The notes: a model not told the origin generated them from the letters alone. Counted from the first letter of the stretch, positions 27,415 to 36,989 are shown. The stretch: DNA of 64,000 nucleotides from Sphaerochaeta sp032144095 (GCF_032144095.1 NZ_JAVSNJ010000010.1:26246-90245); one strand, 5' to 3'. Numbers and translations are program-made.

Positions 27415-28200
27415 ATGAATGAAACCCTACAAATACTCAAAGACAGGCGTTCTGTTCGCTCATTCAGCGATAAGTCGCTGTCAGAAGAACAGGTCACCCT
27501 TATCAAGGAAGCCACCCTCAGGGCCCCGACAGCAGGCAATATGGCCCTCTATTCTGTGATCGAGGTACAGGACCAAGAGAAGAAAGAACTGCTGGCCAAA
27601 CTCTGCGACAACCAGATCATGATAGCCAAGGCTCCCCTGGTCTGGGTATTCCTTGCCGACATGCAGAAGTGGGTCAACTACTTCGTCGAAGGGGGCTCGA
27701 AAGAGAGAGGGGAGAAGGAAGGCCTGGCCTCCTGGCGTAGCCCAGGTCTGGGCGACCTACACCTCTGTCTGCAGGATGCCATCATTGCAGCACAGAATGC
27801 GGTGGTTGCTGCCGAATCCCTCGGCATCGGTTCCTGCTACATCGGGGATGTGATCGAGAATTTCGAAGAGATGAAGGAACTGCTGAACCTTGGCCACTAC
27901 ACCGTTCCAGCCTGCATGCTCATCTTCGGCTTTCCCAAGACCAAGCACACCACAAAGCAGACCCCTCGATGTCCTAAGGAAGCAGTATTCATGCAGGATA
28001 GCTACCAGGAGCCTACCCTTGACCAACTGAAGGCAGCCTTTTCTGAACATGAAGAGCTGCGTAGGGAGGCGAAGATACTCCCCTTTGGGAATACCGGAAG
28101 CATTGCAGACCACTACTACTTCAAAAAGCATACCAGCAAGTTCATGGAAGAGATGAACCGTTCAACCTCAGCCATGTTTGACCACTGGTGCAAACTGTAA
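27415..28200 (+). CDS. Nitroreductase family FMN oxidoreductase
   Basis: 261 residues; NfsA/FRP-like flavin oxidoreductase. RRSVRSFSDKSLSEEQ near the N-terminus and RAPTAGNMALYSVIEV are FMN-contacting segments; ESLGIGSCYIGD near residue 140 is also typical. The length exceeds the 190-200 residues of simple NfsB proteins, matching the NfsA/FRP group, which reduces nitroaromatics, flavins or disulfides with NADPH. The start codon lies six bases after the -10 with no ribosome site, pointing to leaderless translation. The response-regulator gene follows in the same direction but appears to have its own promoter. Confidence 0.88.
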   Translation: MNETLQILKDRRSVRSFSDKSLSEEQVTLIKEATLRAPTAGNMALYSVIEVQDQEKKELLAKLCDNQIMIAKAPLVWVFLADMQKWVNYFVEGGSKERGEKEGLASWRSPGLGDLHLCLQDAIIAAQNAVVAAESLGIGSCYIGDVIENFEEMKELLNLGHYTVPACMLIFGFPKTKHTTKQTPRCPKEAVFMQDSYQEPTLDQLKAAFSEHEELRREAKILPFGNTGSIADHYYFKKHTSKFMEEMNRSTSAMFDHWCKL

Positions 28201-28205
28201 AAATC

Positions 28206-28234
28206 TTGCACCTACCCACAATTAGGACTACCAT
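28206..28234 (+). promoter_or_regulatory. Candidate promoter of the sensor cassette
   Basis: TTGCAC at 28206-28211, a 17-base spacer and TACCAT at 28229-28234; ATG 28242 follows seven bases later with no well-placed ribosome site, so this transcript may also be leaderless. Confidence 0.45.
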
Positions 28235-28241
28235 ACCATCC

Positions 28242-29858
28242 ATGGAATATACGATCCTGCTAGTTGATGATGAGAGCGCAGTACGAGAGGGAATACGAAA
28301 CCGTACCCCTTGGGAGCGCTATAACTTCAAGGTTGTAGGGGAAGCTGGCAATGGCATCGAAGCGTTGGAAATGATCGAGGAACTCCATCCGGATGTAGTA
28401 ATCACCGACATCAGGATGCCCTATCTCGATGGCATGGAGCTCATCAAGGAGATCCGCCGGTCCCACCCGCCGATCAGCATCATCATCATCAGTGGCTACG
28501 ATGAGTTCACCTACGCCCAGCAGGCGATCCGCTATGATGTCAGTGAGTATGTGCTCAAACCGGTCACCAGCGAAGATATCTGCAACCTTCTCGAACGTAC
28601 GGCAAAAAGGCTGGACGAGGACATCATTCGTATCCAGGACCAGAACCGGCTCAAGAGTGCCTATGCCCAGGCCCTGCCTCTCATCAAGGAAAAATTCCTC
28701 GTCTCCTTGCTTACCCCGGTCCACCAAAGCCCGAAGGCAAACCTCATCGCCAAGGCGAAGGACTATGGGTTCAACCTTGAAGGGGACGAGTTCATCGTAG
28801 CCACCTTCGAGACCGACCATGATGAACAGGATGACCCCTTGGAGGCGATGGCACTTCTGGAGGTCGCTGCCGAGGTGTTCCAAAAGGAAGGGGGGGACCT
28901 CGTCTTCCAGTTTGAGAACCAGATCGTCATCATCTTTACGGCAAACAGCCACGGACAAACACAATACGATGCACTGTTCCGCAAGCAGACCTTCAGGAAG
29001 GCGGAACAGCTGCACGCCTATCTGGAAAGGTACTTCAGCTTTCCCATCGTCATCGGGGTAGGAAACCTGGTGCACTCCCCCTCTTCCATCTCCCAGTCGT
29101 ACAGGCAGGCCCTTGAGGCGCTGAACTACAGCTCGTTCTATCCCGAGCAGAAAATCCTGGTCATCAGCGACCTTGAGAAACCCCAGACCCAGGAGGACAA
29201 GACCCATCTTCAGGAGCTTCTCAGCAACGTTATCCTCACCGTCAAGCTGGGAACGGAGGAACAGGTCATTGAAAGCGTGAACGCCTTGTTTGGGGAAAAG
29301 GCTGCAGCCCTCCCTTATGAGGGGTTGCAGGCATTCTTGCTCGATCTCAGCTCTTCGCTCAACGCCCTGGCCGAAAGCTATGACTACACCCTGTTCCAGC
29401 TCAGTGGGGAGGGAGACTCCCGCGCCTTCTTCTCGGAACTGGGAAGCCTGACTACCCTAGGAAAGGCCAGGCGCTGGCTTACCAAGCTGGCCCTTACCAT
29501 CAGGACGAACATAAGCGGGCAACGCGAAAACTCGCATATCCAGTTTGTGCAGGAGGCGAAGGCCCTCATCGCCAAACACTTCACCGAGCCAGGCTTCGGG
29601 CTCGACCAGGTCTGCGAGATGATCGGGGTAAGTCCCTCATACTTCAGTTCAACCTTCAAGCGGGAGATGGGTGTCTCCTTTGTCCAGTATCTGACAACCA
29701 TGCGCATGACACGGGCAAAGGAGCTGCTCATCAAGAGCGAGGGAAAAACCTACGAGATTGCCCAGGCGGTAGGGTTTGCAGAGTCGAACTACTTCAGCTT
29801 CTGCTTCAAGCGCCACGAAGGGGTATCCCCCTCCCAGTTCCGCCAGGCAAATAGGTAG
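28242..29858 (+). CDS. YesN-type response regulator with AraC DNA-binding domain
   Basis: 538 residues. The receiver domain (1-~120) begins YTILLVDDESAVREG, has phospho-acceptor Asp in VVITDIRMPYLDG and the conserved Lys in EYVLKPVTSED. A long middle region of unassigned fold follows, and the last ~100 residues are an AraC-type double helix-turn-helix ending in CFKRHEGVSPSQFRQ. Such proteins activate sugar-transport genes. The gene is followed after three bases by its kinase and then by a sugar-binding lipoprotein, forming a three-component sensor beside the mgl operon. Start ATG 28242 begins the receiver strand directly; upstream in-frame codons overlap the previous gene. Confidence 0.93.
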   Translation: MEYTILLVDDESAVREGIRNRTPWERYNFKVVGEAGNGIEALEMIEELHPDVVITDIRMPYLDGMELIKEIRRSHPPISIIIISGYDEFTYAQQAIRYDVSEYVLKPVTSEDICNLLERTAKRLDEDIIRIQDQNRLKSAYAQALPLIKEKFLVSLLTPVHQSPKANLIAKAKDYGFNLEGDEFIVATFETDHDEQDDPLEAMALLEVAAEVFQKEGGDLVFQFENQIVIIFTANSHGQTQYDALFRKQTFRKAEQLHAYLERYFSFPIVIGVGNLVHSPSSISQSYRQALEALNYSSFYPEQKILVISDLEKPQTQEDKTHLQELLSNVILTVKLGTEEQVIESVNALFGEKAAALPYEGLQAFLLDLSSSLNALAESYDYTLFQLSGEGDSRAFFSELGSLTTLGKARRWLTKLALTIRTNISGQRENSHIQFVQEAKALIAKHFTEPGFGLDQVCEMIGVSPSYFSSTFKREMGVSFVQYLTTMRMTRAKELLIKSEGKTYEIAQAVGFAESNYFSFCFKRHEGVSPSQFRQANR

Positions 29859-29861
29859 AGC

Positions 29862-31628
29862 ATGGCACACAAGATACAAAACCTTAGCATCAAGACCATC
29901 CTGACCATTGCAATTGCCGTAGTCTCCATCTCATTCACCCACATCGTCTCGGCAATTCTTTTTTCCGAGTTCTCCTCAACTGTCAGGGAAAACGCAACCG
30001 TATCAACACGGGAGATCGTGCGGCAGGTCAATGCCAACCTCAGCTACTACATCAACGACATCCTCACCATTTCAGGCTACGCTAGGGATCTTGCAAAGCA
30101 GTCCAATACCATACCCAAGGAAGAGATCGAGGCCAAGCTCAAGGCAATCCTAGCCAGCCGGCAGGATATTGTCGCCCTCGTCCTCTTCGACCTGGAAGGG
30201 AATGCCGTGCTTTCAACCAGCGATGCAACCTTCAGGGCTGCAGAAGAGATTGTCAAGCAAAAGTGGTTTTCCCGAACAGTTGGGGTTGAGGGAAACTTCT
30301 ACTTCACCGGCCCCCATGTCCAACAGCTTACCACCAGTGCCTATCCTTGGGTCATCACCTACAGCCAACTGATCAGCTACACACAGAGCGATGGCACGAC
30401 CACCCAGGGCCTGCTCCTCATCGACATGAACTTCTCTGCTGTCAGCGAACTCTCGAAAAGTGCCAAGCTTGGCTCCACAGGGTATGTCTACTTTATCGAC
30501 AACAACAACAAGATCGTCTATCACCCACTGCAGCAGCTGATCAACTCCAACATCATCAATGAGGACCTCGATGCTGTTGCAGACCATATCTTCGGCACCT
30601 ATACCAACACCTTTGAAGGGAGGGAGCGGCTGGTCATCATCGATACGGTCAACAACGCCCGCTGGAGGATCGTAGGGGTCGCATTCATGGATGAGCTGAT
30701 GAGCGGGCTCAACCAGTTCACCACAGTCATGGCCATCATCCTGCTGTTGTGCATCATCATCACCATCTTCCTGGCAAGGGCGGTATCCGAAAGGATAAGC
30801 CGTCCTATCAAGGAGCTGGAGAGGCTGATGATGGCCGTCGAGAAGGGCGACTTCTCCGAGCCCCCGACCGTAGGAGGAAATCTGGAAGTACTTGCCCTCT
30901 CCCAATCCTTTGCCCTCATGATCCTACGCATACGCCAGCTTATGGATGACATCGTCAAGTCACAGGAGCTGAAGCGTAAATTTGAGCTTGATGCCCTACA
31001 GGCGAAGATCAACCCTCATTTCCTCTACAACACCCTCGATTCAGTCGTCTGGATGGCTGAGCAGAATGATACCGAAGGGGTCATTCGCATGATCACAGCC
31101 CTTGCAAAACTCTTCAGGATCTCCATCAGCAAGGGCCATGAGATCATCACCCTCGCCGAAGAACTTGAGCATGTGCGCAACTACCTCATCATCCAGCAGA
31201 TACGATACCGGGACAAGTTTGCCTTCACCATCAAGGTGGAGGAGGGCCTTGAGCAGTGCCCTACCATCAAGCTGATCGTCCAGCCAATCGTGGAAAATGC
31301 AATCTACCATGGCATCAAATACCTTCAGGAGATGGGACATATCAACATCTCAGTCTATCGCCGGAAGCCTGGGGCAATCGTGCTTGAAATCAGGGACAAC
31401 GGGGTTGGCATGGATGAAGAGAAACTCGACAAGATACTCTCCTTCACCGGGCAGGTCTCCCCATCGGGCAATGGGATTGGGGTACGGAATGTGCACCAGC
31501 GTGTCCAGCTCTATTATGGGTCGGACTTTGGCCTTGAGATCTCCAGCGAACTGGATGAAGGAACCCTGGTACGGATCGTCATCCCTGAAGGAAATCCCAT
31601 CCCCCCCATCAAGGTGGTAAAAAAATGA
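29862..31628 (+). CDS. YesM/LytS-type sensor histidine kinase
   Basis: 588-residue membrane kinase. A first membrane span (about 13-35) and a second (about 285-305) bracket a ~250-residue extracytoplasmic sensor of Cache type; a HAMP-like linker (SERISRPIKELERL) follows. The His_kinase box is INPHFLYNTLD with phospho-acceptor His, and the ATPase part has QPIVENAIYHGIKY and DNGVGMDEEK. It should phosphorylate the 28242 regulator. The 3' end overlaps the next gene by four bases (ATGA), coupling kinase and lipoprotein synthesis. Known Clostridium XylFII-LytS-YesN systems have the same three parts. Confidence 0.94.
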   Translation: MAHKIQNLSIKTILTIAIAVVSISFTHIVSAILFSEFSSTVRENATVSTREIVRQVNANLSYYINDILTISGYARDLAKQSNTIPKEEIEAKLKAILASRQDIVALVLFDLEGNAVLSTSDATFRAAEEIVKQKWFSRTVGVEGNFYFTGPHVQQLTTSAYPWVITYSQLISYTQSDGTTTQGLLLIDMNFSAVSELSKSAKLGSTGYVYFIDNNNKIVYHPLQQLINSNIINEDLDAVADHIFGTYTNTFEGRERLVIIDTVNNARWRIVGVAFMDELMSGLNQFTTVMAIILLLCIIITIFLARAVSERISRPIKELERLMMAVEKGDFSEPPTVGGNLEVLALSQSFALMILRIRQLMDDIVKSQELKRKFELDALQAKINPHFLYNTLDSVVWMAEQNDTEGVIRMITALAKLFRISISKGHEIITLAEELEHVRNYLIIQQIRYRDKFAFTIKVEEGLEQCPTIKLIVQPIVENAIYHGIKYLQEMGHINISVYRRKPGAIVLEIRDNGVGMDEEKLDKILSFTGQVSPSGNGIGVRNVHQRVQLYYGSDFGLEISSELDEGTLVRIVIPEGNPIPPIKVVKK

Positions 31629-32578
31629 AGAAACCCTCCCTGCTTTTCATCCTGATCCTCATCCTCTGCCTTTTGGCCAGCTGTGCCAAACGGGACGAAA
31701 AGCAGGATCCCTACCGAATAGCCGTCATCACCATGATGCAGGGTGGTGAGTTTTGGGGGTCACTGAAAAATGGGGCACGAGGTGCACGTACAGAGACCGG
31801 TGCCGTCCTTGAGTTCATGGCTCCGATCGATGAGGCTGACTATGCAAGCCAGGTGGTGTTTGTGCAGGAGGCCATCGACCAACATTTTGATGCGATCGTA
31901 CTCTCTCCCAGCCATACCTCCAACCTAGCGGACATTGTTGCCAAGGCAAGAAGCAAGGGCATCAAGGTAGTGCTGGCGGATACCCGCCTGGATAAGAGTG
32001 AAGGTGATTTCTTCATCACGGCAGACTACCACGAGGTGGGTGTGGAGATGGCGGAGCATGCCTTCTCCCTCTTCGGCCCAGGGGATCCGATCAAGGCCCT
32101 GGTCATTGGCTCGATTCCGAATTCCACTTCGATGACAAGTATCGTCAGTGGATTGGCAGAAACTTTTGGAAAGCGTGAGAATGCCCAGATAGGCTATGCA
32201 ACCTATAGTTTTACCGATGAATCCATCGCAAAGAAACTTACCGAAAATATCCTGGACAGTGATGCAGGGGTGAACATCATCTTCGCTTTGGAAGAGAACA
32301 CGGCACATGGGGTCGTGAACGCCCTCCCCTCTGACAGGAATATCAAGCTTATTGCCTTTGGGACCACCCAGTATGAGGTGCAGCTGCTCGAACAAGGGAT
32401 GATCGATGCCCTGGTGGTGATAAACAGCTTCAACCTTGGCTACCGTTCTGTAAAGGCTGCCATAGACCTACTGAGAAACATCAAGCCGGTTGAAAAGCTG
32501 GTTGAACATGCACTCATAACAAAGACTACCATGTTCAGCGAACAGAACCAGCGTCTGTTGTTCCAGACCTTCCAATAG
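31625..32578 (+). CDS. Sugar-binding lipoprotein, likely periplasmic sensor partner
   Basis: 317 residues with signal peptide MKKPSLLFILILILCLLASC; the lipobox LLASC makes Cys20 the lipidated residue. The body is a RbsB/XylF-type periplasmic binding protein (YRIAVITMMQGGEFWGSL, DAIVLSPSHTS, VVLADTR). It overlaps the kinase gene by four bases, so it is probably the ligand-sensing subunit presented to the kinase rather than a transporter component, as in XylFII-LytS. Ligand unknown; the nearby mgl operon suggests a hexose or pentose. Confidence 0.88.
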   Translation: MKKPSLLFILILILCLLASCAKRDEKQDPYRIAVITMMQGGEFWGSLKNGARGARTETGAVLEFMAPIDEADYASQVVFVQEAIDQHFDAIVLSPSHTSNLADIVAKARSKGIKVVLADTRLDKSEGDFFITADYHEVGVEMAEHAFSLFGPGDPIKALVIGSIPNSTSMTSIVSGLAETFGKRENAQIGYATYSFTDESIAKKLTENILDSDAGVNIIFALEENTAHGVVNALPSDRNIKLIAFGTTQYEVQLLEQGMIDALVVINSFNLGYRSVKAAIDLLRNIKPVEKLVEHALITKTTMFSEQNQRLLFQTFQ

Positions 32579-32676
32579 GAACCTATTCCAATTGCCCGCC
32601 ACTGATCGAATGCTCAACTTTTTGCCTATGGACAACCAGCTATAAAACCATGTACGTATGATAGGGAGAATACCAT

Positions 32677-33156
32677 ATGAATAGGACCGACGAAGATTGT
32701 TGCGGATGCAATCAGATAGGCCAAAAAAAGGCTAGGACAACCTGTCCCCAATGCAAGGAAGAGGGAGTTCCAGTAAGCAGTGTGACTGTCAGACACCTGG
32801 TGAAAGAAGAATTCCTCCAGACAAGTGAAGAGGGCCTGTATGAGGTCTGCATGAACCCAGCCTGTGATGTCGTCTACTTCGGTCTCGATACGGAAAGGAT
32901 GTTCAGCCAAGGCCAGGTCAAGGTTCCCATCTGGTTCAAGGATGGGGCAAAGCCGAAATATGCCTGTTACTGTAGCAGGATTACCGAGGAAGAGGTCATC
33001 AGGGCTGTAGTGGAACTTGGCGCTGATTCCCTCAAACAGGTCATCGAAGTAACCGGAGCGATGAAAGATTCGGCTTGCATTGAAAACAATCCCCTGGGAG
33101 TGTGTTGCCACAGGATCATCGAAGAGGCCATGCTGAAAGGCAGAGCCCTTCACTAG
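32677..33156 (+). CDS. CopZ N-terminal-like (2Fe-2S)-binding protein
   Basis: 159 residues, cysteine-rich. It resembles the N-terminal domain of Archaeoglobus CopZ: a zinc-ribbon-like CPQCKEEG, CMNPACDVVYF, then CYCSRI and a late GVCCHRIIEE, cysteines that in CopZ bind a [2Fe-2S] cluster and zinc. CopZ delivers copper to CopA, but the copper-binding domain is absent here and no copper ATPase is nearby, so the role is open (metal-dependent redox or chaperone). An extra N-terminal CCGC motif is noteworthy. GGGAG lies ten bases before ATG 32677. Confidence 0.75.
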   Translation: MNRTDEDCCGCNQIGQKKARTTCPQCKEEGVPVSSVTVRHLVKEEFLQTSEEGLYEVCMNPACDVVYFGLDTERMFSQGQVKVPIWFKDGAKPKYACYCSRITEEEVIRAVVELGADSLKQVIEVTGAMKDSACIENNPLGVCCHRIIEEAMLKGRALH

Positions 33157-33219
33157 CCTCTGCAATCGAAATCCAGCTTCACTTCCCATGTCAGGTACGT
33201 TGGTTTGCCAAACAAGAGA

Positions 33220-33241
33220 GGGCAGGAAAAAAATCCTGCCC
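33220..33241. terminator. Bidirectional hairpin between convergent genes
   Basis: Perfect 8-bp stem GGGCAGGA / TCCTGCCC with six A residues as loop, midway between the CopZ-like gene and mglC stops. The tract is in the loop rather than after the stem, so termination efficiency is uncertain. Confidence 0.4.
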
Positions 33242-33263
33242 CCACCATTTGGTCTGTATAAGA

Positions 33264-34289
33264 CTAGTTCTTCTTTACGTACTTGCGGATATCGAACGAT
33301 ACTGCGGCAACGATGATCAGGCCCTTGATGATGTTCTGCCAGTAGGGGTTCACACCGACGAAGGTCAGACCGTAGTTGATGAAGGAGAAGATGATGACAC
33401 CGGCGATGACACCGCTGACAGTTCCTACACCACCGGTTGTGGAGACTCCTCCCACAACGCAGGATGCAATGGCATCGAGCTCATAGCCGTTTCCGTAGTT
33501 GTTGGTTGCTCCACCAGTACGGGCAGCTTCCAGTACACCTGAGAGAGCAATGAGGAATCCACAGACTCCGAAGAGTCCAACAAGGGTCTTGGTGATGTTG
33601 ATGCCTGACACCGCTGCAGCCTCTGGGTTGCCACCAACTGCATAGACGTTTTTGCCGAATACCGTCTTGTTGAGGACAATCCAGACGATAAGGGAGACAA
33701 AGGCCGCGAAGATGATGATGACCGGCATGAACCCGATCGAACCTGAACCCAGGAAGGTGAAATCAGCGCGAAGGCCTCCGATGGGCTGGCTGTTGTTTGG
33801 AGCCATGTTGAAATAGATGGAGTTTGCCCCATAGATGATCAACATCGAGCTTAGGGTTGCAATAAAGGCAGGGACCTTGAACTTTGCAACGATCATACCG
33901 TTCAGCATGCCAAACAGGGTGCCGACGATTACCGCGATGACGATGGGTATCAACAAGGAGACCTGGCCAAGGTCAGGATAGAAGCGCCTTACATAGTCTG
34001 GTGTCTGCAACATGGAGGCAGAGATTACAGCAGCCATGCCAACGGTTCGTCCACCACCGAGGTCAACACCACCGGTAAGGATGACAAACATCATGCCCAA
34101 GGCCATGATGATCTTCGTCGAGCTCATCATCAGAACGTCACGCATGACCCTGACGCTGAGGATTCTCGGGTTGATGATCGAAATGACCACAACCAGCAAC
34201 AGCAAGACAAGGAAAATTGCCTTCTCCAGCACGAACTGTTTTACTGTCCTTTTGCCCAACAGCCTGTATACGAATGTATTTGAATTCAT
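33264..34289 (-). CDS. mglC: Galactose/methyl-galactoside-type ABC permease
   Basis: 341-residue RbsC/MglC-family permease with about ten membrane segments. Characteristic stretches: MFVILTGGVDLGGGRTVGM, GMLNGMIVAKFKVPAFIATL and AVGGNPEAAAVSGI, the cytoplasmic loop that docks the ATPase. AGGAGG precedes ATG 34289. Last gene of mglBAC, 12 bases after mglA. The system imports galactose, glucose or related hexoses; exact specificity is not shown by sequence. Confidence 0.94.
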   Translation of the reverse strand: MNSNTFVYRLLGKRTVKQFVLEKAIFLVLLLLVVVISIINPRILSVRVMRDVLMMSSTKIIMALGMMFVILTGGVDLGGGRTVGMAAVISASMLQTPDYVRRFYPDLGQVSLLIPIVIAVIVGTLFGMLNGMIVAKFKVPAFIATLSSMLIIYGANSIYFNMAPNNSQPIGGLRADFTFLGSGSIGFMPVIIIFAAFVSLIVWIVLNKTVFGKNVYAVGGNPEAAAVSGINITKTLVGLFGVCGFLIALSGVLEAARTGGATNNYGNGYELDAIASCVVGGVSTTGGVGTVSGVIAGVIIFSFINYGLTFVGVNPYWQNIIKGLIIVAAVSFDIRKYVKKN

Positions 34290-34301
34290 TGTATCCCCCT
34301 C

Positions 34302-35810
34302 CTAGCCGACATACTTTGTCGCCAGTTCCATAATTTCTTCCTGGTTGGTATTCTTGCTGTCAACCGTACCGGCGACACGTCCTTCACTCATCACCACGAT
34401 CCTATCGGTCATGCCGATGAGTTCCGGCATTTCAGAGCTTATCATGATGACACCCTTGCCCTGGGCTGCGAGCTCGCTCATGATGACATAGATCTCGTAT
34501 TTCGCACCGACATCGATTCCCCTTGTGGGCTCATCAAGGATGAGGATATCAGGGGTGGTAAGCAGCCATCGTGCAATGAGCACTTTCTGTTGGTTTCCTC
34601 CACTCAAGCTTTTGATGAGGGTCTTCGCTGTCGGTGTCTTGATATCAAGTTCCTTGATACTCTTCTTGGAATCCTTCGCCATCTTGCTGGCGTTGAGCAA
34701 TCCATTCTTGTTTATATAGGAAGAGATGTTTGCAATGAGTAGGTTATCCTGTACAGAGAGGACAGGGAAAATACCCGTTGCGCGTCGCTCTTCGGTCAAG
34801 AGGGCCATTCCAAGCTTCTTGGCTTCATAGGCGTTCTTGCAGTTTTTTTCTTTTCCCTCAATAAACAGGGAGCCCTCGCTATGCAGCCTCAAGCCAAAGA
34901 CGGCTTCCATTACTTCAGTGCGTTGGGCACCTACCAGTCCTCCGATACCCAGGATCTCACCCTTATGTAGTGTAAGGGAGACGTTCTTGAAGCTACGGGG
35001 ATTGGGCGAGGTGTAGTTTTCGATCCTCAGCAGCTCACTGCCGGGGTTACTCTTCCTGGGAGGAAAACGGTTAGTCAGGTCGCGACCGACCATCCGCTTG
35101 ATGATCATTGCTGTGGTAAGCTCTGAAGCATCCCAGGTTCCGACATATTTACCATCTCGCATGATGGTGACCTCATCGGAAATCTTGAGGATCTCTTCCA
35201 TTTTATGGGAGATATAGATGATGGATACTCCACGTGCTTTCAATGACCGGATAATAGTAAACAGATGGTCAACTTCATTCTCGGTCAGTGATGAGCTCGG
35301 TTCGTCCATAATGATGATCTTGGAGTCATAGGATACGGCCTTAGCGATCTCAACACTCTGAGCCTTGGAGACCGAAAGGGTTCTCAATAGGTCAGTGGGT
35401 TTGATATTTGTCAAATTCAGTTCATCAAGCAGCTTTGCTGTCTTGTCATACATGGTGGCATGGTCGATGAAGGGGCTTTTCTCTCCACCTTTTCGGGGAA
35501 ATCTGCCAAGCCATATGTTTTCCATGACCGAACGATAGGGAATAAGATGTAGTTCCTGGTGGATCATGGAGATTCCCAGGTTTAAGGCTTCCTTTACACT
35601 GGTAATCTTTACTGGTTGTTCGTTGAAGGATATGTCACCCTCATCCATGGTGTACAGACCGAACAGGCATTTCATCAGCGTGGATTTTCCCGCACCATTT
35701 TCACCCATCAAGGCGTGCACCGTACCCGGCTTTACTTTTAGGGTAACATCATCCAAGGCCTTAACGCCGGGAAAGGATTTGGAGACATGGTTCATCTCTA
35801 GAATATACAT
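34302..35810 (-). CDS. mglA: Galactose-type ABC transporter ATPase, tandem ABC domains
   Basis: 502 residues with two ABC cassettes. The first has Walker A GENGAGKST, a diverged signature LSVSKAQ and Walker B IIIMDEPSSS; the second has a diverged P-loop (GLVGAQRTE), signature LSGGNQQKVLIARW and DEPTRGID, the usual asymmetry of MglA/RbsA. It energises the MglC permease. GAGGG lies upstream of ATG 35810. A hairpin with a T run separates it from mglB. Confidence 0.95.
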   Translation of the reverse strand: MYILEMNHVSKSFPGVKALDDVTLKVKPGTVHALMGENGAGKSTLMKCLFGLYTMDEGDISFNEQPVKITSVKEALNLGISMIHQELHLIPYRSVMENIWLGRFPRKGGEKSPFIDHATMYDKTAKLLDELNLTNIKPTDLLRTLSVSKAQSVEIAKAVSYDSKIIIMDEPSSSLTENEVDHLFTIIRSLKARGVSIIYISHKMEEILKISDEVTIMRDGKYVGTWDASELTTAMIIKRMVGRDLTNRFPPRKSNPGSELLRIENYTSPNPRSFKNVSLTLHKGEILGIGGLVGAQRTEVMEAVFGLRLHSEGSLFIEGKEKNCKNAYEAKKLGMALLTEERRATGIFPVLSVQDNLLIANISSYINKNGLLNASKMAKDSKKSIKELDIKTPTAKTLIKSLSGGNQQKVLIARWLLTTPDILILDEPTRGIDVGAKYEIYVIMSELAAQGKGVIMISSEMPELIGMTDRIVVMSEGRVAGTVDSKNTNQEEIMELATKYVG

Positions 35811-35850
35811 TGTTGTCCCTCAAGAGGTAGTAAATACCCCTTACTGTCTG

Positions 35851-35883
35851 AAAAACCCTCTGGTCATGGTCTGGCCAGAGGGT
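35851..35883 (-). terminator. Partial terminator between mglB and mglA
   Basis: 9-bp stem ACCCTCTGG / CCAGAGGGT, followed on the minus strand by a T run (A tract 35851-35855). Its place between binding protein and ATPase suggests attenuation so that MglB is made in excess. Confidence 0.7.
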
Positions 35884-35903
35884 ATTTGATAATCTAGCTA
35901 TTC

Positions 35904-36923
35904 TTATTTGAATTGCTTGTAGTTGTCTTTGGTGACCTTCTGGTAAGGAACCCATACATACTTGCCGTCGGTAATGGTATAGCCGATGGAAGCACTGGTA
36001 GGAGTCTTGCCCTTGGCAAGGTCATAGGAGAGCATGAATGTTGCACGGCCCTGGTTGACTGCGTCGTTGAGGACGGTTCCAAGGAGTGTGCCTTCTTCAA
36101 GAGCCTGAAGAGCAGGAGCGGTGGCGTCAACGCCTACGACTGGCATGAACTTGCCATCTTTGAAATAGCCAGCGGCCTTGAGAGCTTCAATGGCACCGAG
36201 GGCCATGTCGTCGTTGTTAGCGAATACGGCTTCGATCTTGTCGCCCTGACTGGCGATGAAAGCTGCCATTTTTTCCTGTCCCTTAACACGGTCCCACATG
36301 CCTGTATCTTCAGCAAGTTTCTGGACTTTGATTCCGTTGTCAGCAAGACACTTGATGGAGTACTCAGTGCGAAGCTCTGCATCCTGGTGTCCGGGCTCGC
36401 CCTTAAGCATTACATACTGGAGGACTCCGTCCCCGTTCTTGTCCATCATTGCTTTGTTGGCTTTCCAGTAGTCAGCAATGATCTGTCCACTCATGGTACC
36501 AGACTCTTCAGCCTTTGCACCGACGTAGTAGATCTTGTCCCATTTTGCCATATCTTCAGCAAAAGGTTCACGATTAAAGAATACTACGGGGATATTGGCT
36601 TTCTTGGCCTTGTCAATGATGACACCAGCAGCTGAGCGGTCAACAGGGTTGATCTGCATAGCCTTTACACCCTTGGTAATGAAAAGGTCGACCTTCTCAT
36701 TCTGGGTGGCCTGGATGTTCATTGAGTCAACAACATCGACTTTTGCATCGGTTGTCTCAGCTGCTGCTGCGATAATAGCATTCTTGACACCAGTCATGAA
36801 TGTATCATCAAACTTGTAGATTGCGCTACCGATAGTGACGGTGCCGCTCTCTGCCTGCCCCTGTGCGAATACAGGAGTAGCAATAATGAGTGCCAAACAC
36901 AATACGACAAATACTTTTCTCAT
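35904..36923 (-). CDS. mglB: Galactose/glucose periplasmic binding protein
   Basis: 339 residues: signal peptide MRKVFVVLCLALIIATPVFA, then a type I periplasmic binding fold. DKNGDGVLQ is the EF-hand-like calcium loop found in galactose/glucose-binding proteins; FNREPF, AELRTEYS and FANNDDMALGAIEAL are also typical ligand-site segments. AGGAGG precedes ATG 36923. First gene of mglBAC; in addition to transport, MglB proteins often feed chemotaxis receptors. Upstream lies an AT-rich region with a palindrome. Confidence 0.95.
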   Translation of the reverse strand: MRKVFVVLCLALIIATPVFAQGQAESGTVTIGSAIYKFDDTFMTGVKNAIIAAAAETTDAKVDVVDSMNIQATQNEKVDLFITKGVKAMQINPVDRSAAGVIIDKAKKANIPVVFFNREPFAEDMAKWDKIYYVGAKAEESGTMSGQIIADYWKANKAMMDKNGDGVLQYVMLKGEPGHQDAELRTEYSIKCLADNGIKVQKLAEDTGMWDRVKGQEKMAAFIASQGDKIEAVFANNDDMALGAIEALKAAGYFKDGKFMPVVGVDATAPALQALEEGTLLGTVLNDAVNQGRATFMLSYDLAKGKTPTSASIGYTITDGKYVWVPYQKVTKDNYKQFK

Positions 36924-36989
36924 ATAATCCTCCTAATGGATTTTCTCTGTATGTAGTCTTGCACGGGCTTTACCATCGGTATATGCAAA

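Noticed and set aside
28260..29207. 315-codon open frame opposite the response regulator
   Set aside because: Antisense shadow overlapping the receiver domain; no independent coding evidence.
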